NCBI GenBank assembly: GCA_964450185.1 | Contig: CAYVCL010000026.1 | Location: forward strand, 1-37,105 | Direction: 5' to 3' | DNA length: 37,105 nucleotides | Source: RUG11237 sp964450185 | GTDB lineage: Bacteria > Bacillota > Clostridia > Lachnospirales > Lachnospiraceae | Part shown: positions 15,899 through 24,023 of the stretch, piece after piece | Position numbering within the stretch: the first letter of the stretch is position 1 | Layout: each line of letters begins with the position of its first letter | The notes under the pieces: generated by a model | The model's input: the letters and a program-made list of their open reading frames with translations, nothing else | Database searches by the model: none | Told to the model about the DNA's origin: nothing | Made by a program: the position numbers and the translations under genes

Positions 15899-16824
15899 AA
15901 CATACCTCCGTTATCATTACTAAATTCGTCCTGCTGGGACAAAGTGGCAGCATGTATCTGGGAAGATACCTGTAAAGACGTTTTTACGATAAAATGCGTC
16001 AGGATATCTGCAGATGAAACAGGAGCATATTTTGCCGGCAAGGACATACATAAATTTACATTTAAGTGAAGCTTTTGGGCAGCTTCCATATCAATTCCAT
16101 AAGGGTAGGAAGCAATTTCGAAAATCATACTGTGGGAGTCAACTTGCTCTAAGATTTCCCTTTTCAGTATTTTGGAAGGAATGGTATTTATGATGAAGGA
16201 ATAGTGTTTAATGATTTTTTCCAGATGAGAAAGCTTCTCAGTGTTATGGCCAAAAGTGCAGGCTTCCATCAGGGCGGCTTCGTTTCTGGCACAAATGCAG
16301 GTAGATACATGAAGCCCCTTTAACTTGGCGGCAAGGGTTTTGGCACAGGTACCGTAGCCTAGAATCAGTGCTTTGCTTCCGTGGACATTTTCAGGAGAAG
16401 CAAGAATCATTTCTGCAATCAAACCCTCTGCTGTGGCAATAGAATTGTAGATGCTGATTTCCTTCTGCTCCATAAAATCAAAATATCTAACTCCTCTGTG
16501 TTCCAGTAATTCTCGAAGCTCTCTGCTGATACAGCCTGCAAATACAGTTTGCCCCTTTTTCATGTAGCCAATCAACTCTTTTACATGATATGCAGTTTCT
16601 GAGTGAATATTTAAATTATTTCCCTTGTGCATAGGCAGAGGAAGAATAATATTTTCCGCATTTCTTATGGCAAGCTCCATGGTTTTGGCGCCATTGGGAA
16701 ATGATTCGCCCCCAACCACGCCGAAGTGTGAACAGGTGTAGTGCTTTGAAAGTTCTTCTAATATTAGTTTCTGGCGTACATCGCCGCCGATAATCACATA
16801 TTTATAAAGATAAATAAAAAACAC
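15895..16824 (-). CDS. spoVFA: dipicolinate synthase subunit A
   Basis: A protein of about 306-309 residues. The N-terminal YVIIGGDVRQ motif is the family's conserved start, and a second Rossmann-type segment follows (ALILGYGTCAKTLAAKL), then IVNTIPSKI-like and IFEIASYPYGID motifs. With SpoVFB it makes dipicolinic acid during sporulation. The start is uncertain. A GTG at 16824 lies immediately within GAGGTG, which is the best ribosome site. An ATT at 16815 lies 6 bases after that site, in frame, and would be the better-spaced initiation codon. No ATG exists before the conserved motif. A sigma-K-like promoter lies 20 bases upstream. Confidence 0.9.
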   Translation of the reverse strand: MFFIYLYKYVIIGGDVRQKLILEELSKHYTCSHFGVVGGESFPNGAKTMELAIRNAENIILPLPMHKGNNLNIHSETAYHVKELIGYMKKGQTVFAGCISRELRELLEHRGVRYFDFMEQKEISIYNSIATAEGLIAEMILASPENVHGSKALILGYGTCAKTLAAKLKGLHVSTCICARNEAALMEACTFGHNTEKLSHLEKIIKHYSFIINTIPSKILKREILEQVDSHSMIFEIASYPYGIDMEAAQKLHLNVNLCMSLPAKYAPVSSADILTHFIVKTSLQVSSQIHAATLSQQDEFSNDNGGML

Positions 16825-16844
16825 CTCGCAAAAAATCTTCTTGT

Positions 16845-16873
16845 TATCTTATGCAAGGTGGTTGCAGATGGTG
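16845..16873 (-). promoter_or_regulatory. sigma-K-like promoter of spoVFA-spoVFB(-asnB)
   Basis: On the minus strand CACC (16870-16873) is followed after 16 bases by CATAAGATA (16845-16853). This matches the sigma-K consensus (mACm, N16-17, CATAnnnTA) with no mismatch, as expected for the mother-cell dipicolinate genes. Confidence 0.7.
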
Positions 16874-16946
16874 CATATAAGCTCCTAACTGCTTTTTCTT
16901 TTCATAAAGAAAAGACATGTTGGGAATAGTAAGCAAGTAAAAGATA

Positions 16947-16955
16947 TGGTATAAT
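16947..16955 (+). promoter_or_regulatory. extended -10 promoter of the TPR gene
   Basis: TGGTATAAT is a perfect extended -10. A start near 16962 leaves a 16-base leader before ATG 16978, and would begin almost on the ATG at 16966. Confidence 0.5.
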
Positions 16956-16977
16956 TGGGGAAGAAATGAGGGATAAA

Positions 16978-17835
16978 ATGGATATTAACAATGTGATTTC
17001 AGGATTAGATAAGTTATTTGCAGAAAAGAAAATCAAAGAAGCAGAAACTTACTTAAAAGAGAATTTAGATAAAGCAAAAGAAGAAAAAGATAATGGTGCA
17101 GCGCTGATTCTTTTAAACGAACAGATTGGTTATTATCGTAGCATCAGTCGCATGGCAGATTCGCTGAATGCTTTGAAAGAAGCCAAAGAATATATAAAGC
17201 TTATGGAGCTTACAGGCACAGAGCATGAGGCAACCACTCTTTTAAATGGTGCAACAGCCTTGCGGGCAGCGGAGAGCTACGCAGAAGCCATGCAGGAATA
17301 CCTAAGAGTAGAAGAAATTTACAAAAAAACCATAGACAGCAAAGATTACAGATTTGCCGGACTTTACAACAATATGAGTCTATTATATTCTGCTCTGGAG
17401 CAGTATAAAGAGGCAGGAGAAAAGCTGGAACAGGCACTTGCCGTGTTGGAAACATTAGAGAATTCCGAAATTGAGCAGGCAATCACCTACACCAACATGG
17501 CAGTGAATTATGGAAAGCTTCAGGAAAAAGAAGCGATGAAAAATGCATTAAACAAGGCATTGCAGTTGTTTGAAGAGTACACCGACAATAAAGATGCCCA
17601 TTATGCAGCGGCATTGTCCGGTCTTGCAGGCGTATATTTCGAAATGGGAGAATGGATAGAGGCGGCAAAGCTCTATCAAAGAGTATGCGAGGATATCCGT
17701 TCCTATTTTGGAGAAAATATGGCGTATGCAGTCAGTCTGGAAAATCTGGCAGTAGTATATCGCACCATGGGTGATTTAGACCAGGCAGAAGTTCTTATGA
17801 ATCAGGCAGAGTGTATCAGGAGGAACTTACAGTGA
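16978..17835 (+). CDS. tetratricopeptide repeat protein
   Basis: A 285-residue all-helical protein with about five TPR units (for example AESYAEAMQEYLRVEEIYKK, YNNMSLLYSALEQYKEAGEK and LSGLAGVYFEMGEWIEAAKL). No signal peptide or membrane helix, so probably a cytoplasmic protein-binding scaffold. Start ATG 16978 was preferred to the in-frame ATG 16966, because the likely transcript starts near 16962 and GAGGG (16968-16972) is 5 bases before it. Its stop overlaps the start of the DUF4037 gene (GTGA), so the two are translationally coupled and probably partners. Kinesin-light-chain-like spacing is seen, but the ligand is unknown. Confidence 0.8.
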   Translation: MDINNVISGLDKLFAEKKIKEAETYLKENLDKAKEEKDNGAALILLNEQIGYYRSISRMADSLNALKEAKEYIKLMELTGTEHEATTLLNGATALRAAESYAEAMQEYLRVEEIYKKTIDSKDYRFAGLYNNMSLLYSALEQYKEAGEKLEQALAVLETLENSEIEQAITYTNMAVNYGKLQEKEAMKNALNKALQLFEEYTDNKDAHYAAALSGLAGVYFEMGEWIEAAKLYQRVCEDIRSYFGENMAYAVSLENLAVVYRTMGDLDQAEVLMNQAECIRRNLQ

Positions 17836-18812
17836 AAGGACTAGAGCTTTCAGAAAAATACTTTGAAGAAGTGGGCAAACCCATGCTGTTGGAAAAGTAT
17901 CCCCAATATTACGAGCGTATGGCAATCGGACTGGTAGGACAGGGCTCGGAATGTTTTGGGTTTGACGACGAGATATCTAAAGACCATGATTTTGGTCCGT
18001 CCTTTTGCATCTGGCTGAATGAGCGGGATTATCAAGAGGTAGGCTTCAAAATAAATATGGACTATGAAAAACTTCCAAAAGAATTTATGGGAGTGCCCTC
18101 CAGAATCCTTTCTACCCATGGCGGTGGCAGAGTAGGTGTACATGAAATCGGCAGATTTTATCAAAGCTTCATTGGTAATCGTAATGTGCCGGAGAACTTG
18201 CTGGAGTGGCTTTATATTCCGGAAGGGTATCTTGCCACGGCAACAAATGGGAAAGTTTTTGTGGATAATCTGGGTGAATTTACAAAGATTCGTGGAAAAC
18301 TTTTAGAATTTTATCCGGAAGATGTGAGAAAGAAAAAGATTGCCGCCAGAGCAGCGGTGATGGCTCAGTCCGGTCAGTATAATTATGCAAGGCTGATGAA
18401 ACGGGGAGAATATGTGGGAGCATCTTTGGCATTGTCAGAGTTTATCAAAAACACCATTTCTATGGTTCATCTGCTAAACAAAAAGTATATGCCCTTTTAT
18501 AAATGGTCTTTTCGCAGTATGACTACGCTGCCAAAATTAAAAGAAGTACAAGAGAAAATAAATACACTTGCCATAATGGAATTTCAGCAGGAAGCCTGGA
18601 AGTCCGTAGGGAAAAGTGATTATTTATATGAACTGAACAATAATGATAAAAAAGTTGTATTGATAGAGGAAATATGTGGATGCATAGTGTCTGAGTTACA
18701 GGCACAGAATCTGACAGGAAAGCAAGATGCTTTTCTTGAAAATCATACGATGGAAATTATGTCACGGATAGAAGATGAAACCATACGTGCTCGTCATGTG
18801 ATGGAGGGATAG
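17832..18812 (+). CDS. DUF4037 nucleotidyltransferase-like protein
   Basis: A 327-residue protein of the DUF4037 type. The nucleotidyltransferase signature is seen: GQGSECFGFDDEISKDHDFG with G38-S39 and the metal-binding pair D51-x-D53. A helical C-terminal half (about 150-320) resembles the HEPN/KNTase-type accessory domain. GTG 17832 is chosen, with AGGAGG 8 bases upstream; the codon overlaps the TPR stop. The family probably transfers a nucleotide to an unknown acceptor, with no experiment I can name. It is flanked by a TPR protein and a DUF4125 protein, with dGTPase downstream. Confidence 0.8.
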   Translation: MKGLELSEKYFEEVGKPMLLEKYPQYYERMAIGLVGQGSECFGFDDEISKDHDFGPSFCIWLNERDYQEVGFKINMDYEKLPKEFMGVPSRILSTHGGGRVGVHEIGRFYQSFIGNRNVPENLLEWLYIPEGYLATATNGKVFVDNLGEFTKIRGKLLEFYPEDVRKKKIAARAAVMAQSGQYNYARLMKRGEYVGASLALSEFIKNTISMVHLLNKKYMPFYKWSFRSMTTLPKLKEVQEKINTLAIMEFQQEAWKSVGKSDYLYELNNNDKKVVLIEEICGCIVSELQAQNLTGKQDAFLENHTMEIMSRIEDETIRARHVMEG

Positions 18813-18848
18813 GAATATAATTTATAGAAGCAGGAGAAGGACTTAGTT

Positions 18849-19457
18849 ATGGAAGAATTAGTTCAGAAAATTATTGAAGTAGAGTGGAATCAGTTTCAAA
18901 TGGTAAAGAATGAAGGCGGTCGTGCGGCATGTCAGGATGACTGGAATACCTTTCAGGTAATGAGAGAAAGTCAGTTTATCAACTGGCCGTTGGAAATCTT
19001 AGAAAGTTATGCAAAAGATTTGATGGCAGCCATGGACAATAACTGGAACTTGATTTTTGAAAAATACACCAGAATGATGAAAAGCACTGTGCCGGAAAAA
19101 TACAAATCATTGGAGCATATTTTGCCGGTGTTAAGTCAAGAGCGTATAGAACGAATGGAGAAAATTATTGCAATTCAGGTAACATGGCTGGAAGAATTTG
19201 CGGAAAAATATCCAAATCTTATGAGTGAGGCAAGATATATTCACACCTACGAAGACAGTGAATATGAAACTTCTTCAGAAACCTATCTTCGTGGCGAACT
19301 GGCAAGCTATTCTGAAGAAACAGAAAAGCTGTACGGTGCTTTTGTGGAAAAATTATTAAAAGAGGGAAAGAATCTTACTCAGATGACTTATGAGCATATG
19401 GTAAAAAGATACGGTTACAAATCCATTGAAGATGCAGAAGAAAAAATGAAGAAATAG
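18849..19457 (+). CDS. DUF4125 family protein
   Basis: A 202-residue protein, mostly helical, recognised as DUF4125 from the start EELVQKIIEVEWNQFQMV, NEGGRAACQDDWNTFQVMR and the later ARYIHTYEDSEYETSSETYL. The function of the family is unknown. No membrane segment. AGGAGAAGG lies about 7 bases before the ATG. It is 36 bases after the DUF4037 gene and 10 bases before dgt, so it is probably in the same transcript. DUF4037 and DUF4125 genes are often neighbours in Clostridia as far as I recall, which hints at a shared role. Confidence 0.82.
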   Translation: MEELVQKIIEVEWNQFQMVKNEGGRAACQDDWNTFQVMRESQFINWPLEILESYAKDLMAAMDNNWNLIFEKYTRMMKSTVPEKYKSLEHILPVLSQERIERMEKIIAIQVTWLEEFAEKYPNLMSEARYIHTYEDSEYETSSETYLRGELASYSEETEKLYGAFVEKLLKEGKNLTQMTYEHMVKRYGYKSIEDAEEKMKK

Positions 19458-19467
19458 AGGAAAGTGT

Positions 19468-20895
19468 ATGGAGTGGAATCAATTATTATCAGGGGATCGT
19501 ATACGTCAGTATACACATAAAAATGAAAAAGATTATCGCAGTGAGTTTGAAAAGGACTATCATCGAATTATTGTCAGTGCTTCCTTTCGAAGACTTCAGG
19601 ACAAAACTCAGGTGTTTCCGCTGGATAAAAGCGATTTTATCAGAACACGTCTGACACATTCCATGGAGGTGTCCTCCATTGGCAAGTCCTTCGGAAAAGC
19701 AGTGTATCACAGAATCAAAGAATACAATCCAAATGCCAAAATAGAGGAAACGCAAGCGGTGGAAATCGGGGATGTATTGTTAAGTGCAGGTTTAATTCAC
19801 GATATAGGTAATCCGCCCTTTGGGCATTTCGGTGAAAATGTAATCAGAGAGTGGTTTCGTAGCCATCTGACAGAGAAGGGAATTACCTATAAAGGAAAGC
19901 CGGTGGTATCTTACTTAAATCCTCAGATGAAAGCAGATTTTTTGAATTTTGAAGGAAATGCTCAGGCACTTCGCGTAGTTACAAAGCTGCATAGTCTGGT
20001 GGATGCCAAGGGAATGAACCTTACCAAAGCCATTTTAAATACCATTATCAAATATCCGGTATCTTCCTTAGAAATCAATAAAAAAGCCGGCGATATCAAA
20101 TATAAAAAAATGGGCTATTTCTATGCGGAAAAAGAAGTGTTTCAGGAAATTACCAAAGGAACCGGAGCAGGAAATAATCGTTATCCTTTAACTTATTTGT
20201 TGGAAGCATCCGACGATATCGCATATAAGACAGCCGACCTTGAAGACGGATATAAGAAGGGACAAATTAGTTTCTCCAAACTAAAGTTCGAATTGGAAAA
20301 CAACAAATACACAGAGCATCAAGGAGAAGACGAGTACAAGTTTCTGGAAACTGCCATCAAAGAACTGGGAATCCGTTATGATAAGGGTTTAAAACGCAAC
20401 TATCACAATGCGGAAGTGTATGCGGTACAAAACTGGGTAATTGGTGTGCAGCGTATGTTAATCGAAGCAGCAACCTACTCCTTTTCCAAAAACTACGACG
20501 AAATTATGGCGGGAAAATATACCAAAGATTTGTTTGAGGGAACCTACGCCTACTATCTGTCAAAAACATTAGGCGATATTGCCTATGAGCAGGTATTCCG
20601 CAGCAAAGAAATCTTAAAGCTGGAAGCGGCATCTTATAAAATATTAACCTTTTTATTGGATAATTTTGTGGAGGCGGCGTTGGTATACGACACCGACCAG
20701 TCGAAAACCCAACTGCAGGATAAGTTAATGGAACTGGTGTCCGACACCTACAAGTACATATATCACGTATACGCAGAAGGGAAATCAGAGGGCGAAAAGC
20801 TGTATCTGCGTCTGCTTTTGGTGACGGATTTTATATCAGGAATGACCGACCATTATGCAAAAACGTTGTATCAGGAATTAAACGGAATATATTAG
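19468..20895 (+). CDS. dgt: deoxyguanosinetriphosphate triphosphohydrolase (HD domain)
   Basis: A 475-residue HD-superfamily enzyme that splits dGTP to deoxyguanosine and triphosphate. The metal-binding residues are visible: His64 in TRLTHSMEVS, His111-Asp112 in LIHDIGNPPFGHFGE, and a later Asp in LEASDDIAYKTADLEDG. A RRLQDKTQVFPLDKSDFIRT start matches Dgt. Length is near E. coli Dgt. AGGAAAG precedes the ATG. It could control dNTP pools and, in some bacteria, phage growth. It lies 10 bases after the DUF4125 gene and 28 bases before a glycosyltransferase. Confidence 0.92.
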   Translation: MEWNQLLSGDRIRQYTHKNEKDYRSEFEKDYHRIIVSASFRRLQDKTQVFPLDKSDFIRTRLTHSMEVSSIGKSFGKAVYHRIKEYNPNAKIEETQAVEIGDVLLSAGLIHDIGNPPFGHFGENVIREWFRSHLTEKGITYKGKPVVSYLNPQMKADFLNFEGNAQALRVVTKLHSLVDAKGMNLTKAILNTIIKYPVSSLEINKKAGDIKYKKMGYFYAEKEVFQEITKGTGAGNNRYPLTYLLEASDDIAYKTADLEDGYKKGQISFSKLKFELENNKYTEHQGEDEYKFLETAIKELGIRYDKGLKRNYHNAEVYAVQNWVIGVQRMLIEAATYSFSKNYDEIMAGKYTKDLFEGTYAYYLSKTLGDIAYEQVFRSKEILKLEAASYKILTFLLDNFVEAALVYDTDQSKTQLQDKLMELVSDTYKYIYHVYAEGKSEGEKLYLRLLLVTDFISGMTDHYAKTLYQELNGIY

Positions 20896-20923
20896 CACAA
20901 GAATGAGGAACAGGGAGAAAACT

Positions 20924-21928
20924 ATGGCAACAATAAGTTTGTGTATGATTGTAAAAAATGAGGAACGAGTGTTGGAGCGATGTCTGGAGTGTATCAAAGA
21001 CCTTATGGATGAAATAATCATTGTAGATACCGGCTCCACCGACCGCACCAAGGAAATTGCATACAAATATGCAGATAAAGTTTATGACTATAAGTGGCAG
21101 GATGATTTTGCTGCTGCAAGAAATTATTCTTTTTCCAAAGCCACTATGGAGTATATTTATGTGGCAGATGCAGATGAAATGATAGACGAAGAAAACCAAA
21201 GGCGCTTTGCAGTGTTAAAGGAAGCCATGCTTCCGGAAGTGGAAATCGTGCAAATGAAGTATACCAATCAGTTGGAGCAAGGAAGTGTTTATAATTTTGA
21301 TTGTGAATACCGTGGAAAATTATATAAAAGACTTCGTACATTTCAATGGATTGACCCTATCCATGAAACAGTAAACTTAGAGCCGATTGTATTTGATTCC
21401 GATGTGGAAATTATACATAAGCCTTTGGAAAAGCATGACCGCAGAGATTTTGCGAATTTCGAAAAGCTGATAGACCGCGGTGAAGTACTTTCCAAAAAGC
21501 TGTTGATTATGTATGCAAAAGAACTGATGATTGCAGGAAATGAACAGGATTTTGCCAAGGCAGTACCATTATTTCAGAGAGCACTGAACGAGGAGCGAAG
21601 CTTGGAAGAATACAAAGTAGCAGATTGTGTGTTGGCAAAGGCAGCAGAGCTTGCGTGCGATGTATCCTCCTTTTTTACCGCATGTTTAAAAGAAGTGGCA
21701 GACAATCCGCCGGCAGAAATATGCACCATGCTGGGAGAATACTATCGAAAGCAAAAGAATTATCAAGAAGCAATTCTCTGGTATTACAATGCAATTCATG
21801 AGCAGGAATGTATTCTAAACATAAAATATGCAACAATGATTCCGGTAACCGGCATTATAGAATGTTATGAACAGACAGAAAATGCCGAAATGGCGGCACA
21901 GTACAGGCAGATGTTAGACAATTTCTAA
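20924..21928 (+). CDS. family 2 glycosyltransferase with C-terminal TPR helices
   Basis: A 334-residue protein. The N-terminal GT2 domain begins ISLCMIVKNEERVLERCLEC, contains IIIVDTGSTDRTKE and the nucleotide-sugar DxD motif in VADADE (D82, D84). The C-terminal third is helical and TPR-like (QDFAKAVPLFQRALNEE, KNYQEAILWYYNAIHE). No membrane helix, so a soluble glycosyltransferase, as often found in Firmicutes next to protein or surface glycosylation genes. Start ATG 20924 has AGGGAG 6 bases upstream; a longer frame begins at 20903. It precedes the FliD-like gene, which could be a substrate, but this is only context. Confidence 0.88.
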   Translation: MATISLCMIVKNEERVLERCLECIKDLMDEIIIVDTGSTDRTKEIAYKYADKVYDYKWQDDFAAARNYSFSKATMEYIYVADADEMIDEENQRRFAVLKEAMLPEVEIVQMKYTNQLEQGSVYNFDCEYRGKLYKRLRTFQWIDPIHETVNLEPIVFDSDVEIIHKPLEKHDRRDFANFEKLIDRGEVLSKKLLIMYAKELMIAGNEQDFAKAVPLFQRALNEERSLEEYKVADCVLAKAAELACDVSSFFTACLKEVADNPPAEICTMLGEYYRKQKNYQEAILWYYNAIHEQECILNIKYATMIPVTGIIECYEQTENAEMAAQYRQMLDNF

Positions 21929-22001
21929 AAGGTTGTATAAATGCATAAAAAATTACATGAAAATTCTGCAAATTTTGTTCCCCATCCATGAAAAAACATT
22001 G

Positions 22002-22030
22002 GTGACATTTGACGAAGAGTGGTATATACT
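22002..22030 (+). promoter_or_regulatory. sigma-A promoter of the FliD-like gene
   Basis: GTGACA (22002-22007) and TATACT (22025-22030) are 17 bases apart, each with five of six bases of consensus. Start expected near 22037. Confidence 0.7.
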
Positions 22031-22036
22031 TTAAAT

Positions 22037-22144
22037 AAGAGAAGTTTACATAAGTCCGTGATGGGGTCGATACACACGGATACGTTTATACCATAATAAT
22101 GAGAAGGTTCGTTAGGGTGGTGCCAATGGAAAGGGGGAATTTTC
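22037..22144 (+). other. structured 5' leader of the FliD-like gene
   Basis: The gap before the FliD-like gene is 216 bases (21929-22144). Its last 108 bases would be a transcribed leader. It contains a TCCGTG ... CACGGA pairing (about 22053-22079) and a GGTGGTGCC segment near 22116. I could not match it to c-di-GMP, T-box, FMN or other riboswitches. The first 70 bases (21929-22000) show nothing clear. Confidence 0.3.
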
Positions 22145-23449
22145 ATGGCAGGAGTTAGCAGTTTATACATGAACGTGTATAACAGTTATTTGACATCGTA
22201 TAATACTAAGTCACTGACACGCTACGATACGCACAAGAAAAGTGAACTGAAAAGTATTTATAATGCCATTGTAAAATTGAATAAAGAATCGCCTCTTTAT
22301 AAGATTAATTTTTCACAACAGACACAGGAGTACGCGGTAGAATTAAAAGAAGGCGCCCGTGGTCTGAAGAATGTGATTAATGATTTAACCAATGGCAACA
22401 CAGAACAGATTTTTAATAAGAAGGCTGTTTTTTCAGACAATGCTCAGGTGGTTACGGCGAAATACATCGGTGATGATGAGAGTAATGACTCGATGATTGA
22501 AGACTTTACCGTAGAGGTACATAAACTTGCCACCCCTCAGACTAATACAGGAAAATATCTTACCAATTCCAATCGTAATCTGCAAAGCGGAAGTTATGCA
22601 TTTAATATAGAAGTAAATGATTTAGATTACGAATTTCAGTTTGGGGTACGGGATGAAGATACCAATATTGATGTACAACATAAGCTGGCGCGTTTGATTA
22701 ATAATGCGAATATTGGTTTAAAGGCTCAGGTGCTGACAGAGAAAAACGAATCTGCACTGCAAATTACTTCATTGGAAACAGGAGAAAAGGGTGCAAACGG
22801 ATTGATTTTTAACGTTACTGATATTCCGGAAGGCAGCTATGGTGTGGTAGCCAAATTTGCATTGGATAATGTATCTGAATATCCGGAGGATTCTTCTTTT
22901 GCAATCAACGGAATCGAAAAAAATACGCATTCCAATACCTTTGTGGCAGGAAAAGTATTTGAGATTACATTGCATGGTATTAGTGCTACAGGCAATCCGG
23001 CAATGATTGGATTTAAAACAGATACAGAAGCGATCACAGAACATATCGAAACTTTTGTTTCCGAATATAATTCTTTTATCGACACTGTTAGAGGGTATTC
23101 TGACGTGGAGCCAAGAAGTGAGAAGCTGATTCAGGAATACACCAGTGTTGCGAAAGAATATATGAATGATTTGGAATCTATCGGATTGGAAATTATGAGT
23201 GATGGAAGTATCAGTATTGACAAATCCTTGCTTTCCGAAGCAACAAAGGACGAAGAAACCTACAATGAAACCTTAAAAGGAATCAATGGATTTAAAAATG
23301 GTATTCTTCGAAAAGTGAATCACGCATTGATTGATCCAATGGAATATGTAGACAAGGTGGTGCTGAACTACAAAAATCCGGGTAGAAATTATGTGAATCC
23401 TTATATAACATCTATGTATAGTGGAATGATGTTTAACAGCTATTGCTAA
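22145..23449 (+). CDS. FliD-like (flagellar hook-associated protein 2) protein
   Basis: A 434-residue protein with the overall plan of FliD. A FliD_N-like strand segment is at about residues 85-140 (FNKKAVFSDNAQVVTAKY, then FTVEVHKLATPQTNTGKYL). FAINGIEKNTHSNTF near 250 matches the FTING(V)-S-SNT motif, and FVSEYNSFIDTVRGYSD near 300 resembles the FliD C-terminal FVxxYNxxI helix. The central insertion typical of FliD D2/D3 is reduced. AAAGGGGG precedes the ATG by about 9 bases. FliD caps the growing filament, but no other flagellar gene is in the window, and the C-terminus (SGMMFNSYC) is unusual. It may be a degenerate or repurposed capping protein. Confidence 0.6.
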   Translation: MAGVSSLYMNVYNSYLTSYNTKSLTRYDTHKKSELKSIYNAIVKLNKESPLYKINFSQQTQEYAVELKEGARGLKNVINDLTNGNTEQIFNKKAVFSDNAQVVTAKYIGDDESNDSMIEDFTVEVHKLATPQTNTGKYLTNSNRNLQSGSYAFNIEVNDLDYEFQFGVRDEDTNIDVQHKLARLINNANIGLKAQVLTEKNESALQITSLETGEKGANGLIFNVTDIPEGSYGVVAKFALDNVSEYPEDSSFAINGIEKNTHSNTFVAGKVFEITLHGISATGNPAMIGFKTDTEAITEHIETFVSEYNSFIDTVRGYSDVEPRSEKLIQEYTSVAKEYMNDLESIGLEIMSDGSISIDKSLLSEATKDEETYNETLKGINGFKNGILRKVNHALIDPMEYVDKVVLNYKNPGRNYVNPYITSMYSGMMFNSYC

Positions 23450-23495
23450 ATCGGGCTTAGATTCGGCAAATATAGGGATTATAAATAAAAATTAG

Positions 23496-23524
23496 TTGAC
23501 GTAAAGACCTAACTGTGCTATAGT
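23496..23524 (+). promoter_or_regulatory. sigma-A promoter of rpmG-secE-nusG
   Basis: TTGACG (23496-23501) and TATAGT (23519-23524), spacer 17 bases. The expected start near 23531 lies inside the loop of the terminator at 23503-23557, so transcripts from here lack its 5' arm. Confidence 0.75.
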
Positions 23525-23557
23525 TGAGAAGCGACATGGAAGTTAGGTCTTTTTTTT
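23503..23557 (+). terminator. terminator that encloses the rpmG promoter -10
   Basis: AAAGACCTAACT (23503-23514) pairs with AGTTAGGTCTTT (23541-23552), 12 bp perfect, followed by T to 23557. The 26-base loop includes the -10 of the next promoter. Read-through transcripts from the FliD-like gene can fold the hairpin; new transcripts cannot. Confidence 0.75.
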
Positions 23558-23625
23558 ATGCCTAAAAATAAGAAAAGACCCAGAAGCAAAAAAACAAAAT
23601 TTGAAGCAAAGCGGAGGTGGAAGTT

Positions 23626-23775
23626 GTGCGCACAAAAATCACATTGGCATGTACGGAATGTAAACAACGTAATTACAACATGACTAAGGATAAGAAAACA
23701 CATCCAGACAGAATGGAAACAAAGAAATATTGTAGATTCTGTAGATCACACACATTACACAAAGAAACAAAATAG
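23626..23775 (+). CDS. rpmG: 50S ribosomal protein L33
   Basis: A 49-residue L33 starting from GTG at 23626 with GGAGGTGG about 6 bases upstream. The protein reads MRTKITLACTECKQRNYNMT with a second Cys pair in YCRFCRSHTLHKETK, the zinc-binding C+ type. It leads the rpmG-secE-nusG run, the conserved Firmicutes order. L33 is a small protein near the E site of the 50S subunit. Confidence 0.95.
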   Translation: MRTKITLACTECKQRNYNMTKDKKTHPDRMETKKYCRFCRSHTLHKETK

Positions 23776-23795
23776 TTGCTTAAAGGAGTGAAAAG

Positions 23796-24005
23796 ATGGG
23801 AGAAACTAATAACGAAAAGACTTCTAAAAAGAAGAAAAGTAAGTTTACCGATCTGAAGGCTGAATTCAAGAAAATTATTTGGCCTGATAAGACAACACTG
23901 ATTAAGCAGACAACAGCGGTAGTAGCAATATCAGTTGTTTTGGGTGTAATAATCAGCGTATTGGATGTAGCTATCCAGTATGGCGTAGATTTCTTAGTAA
24001 AATAA
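23796..24005 (+). CDS. secE: preprotein translocase subunit SecE
   Basis: A 69-residue SecE of the short Gram-positive type. The amphipathic stretch KFTDLKAEFKKIIWPDKTTL precedes one membrane helix (TAVVAISVVLGVIISVLDVA, about residues 41-60). It clamps SecY in the membrane. AAAGGAG lies about 8 bases before the ATG. Between rpmG and nusG as expected. Confidence 0.95.
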   Translation: MGETNNEKTSKKKKSKFTDLKAEFKKIIWPDKTTLIKQTTAVVAISVVLGVIISVLDVAIQYGVDFLVK

Positions 24006-24023
24006 GGACAAAGGTGAATTGTA

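Noticed and set aside
22037..22144. c-di-GMP riboswitch before the FliD-like gene
   Set aside because: Key conserved sequences of class I and class II could not be found.
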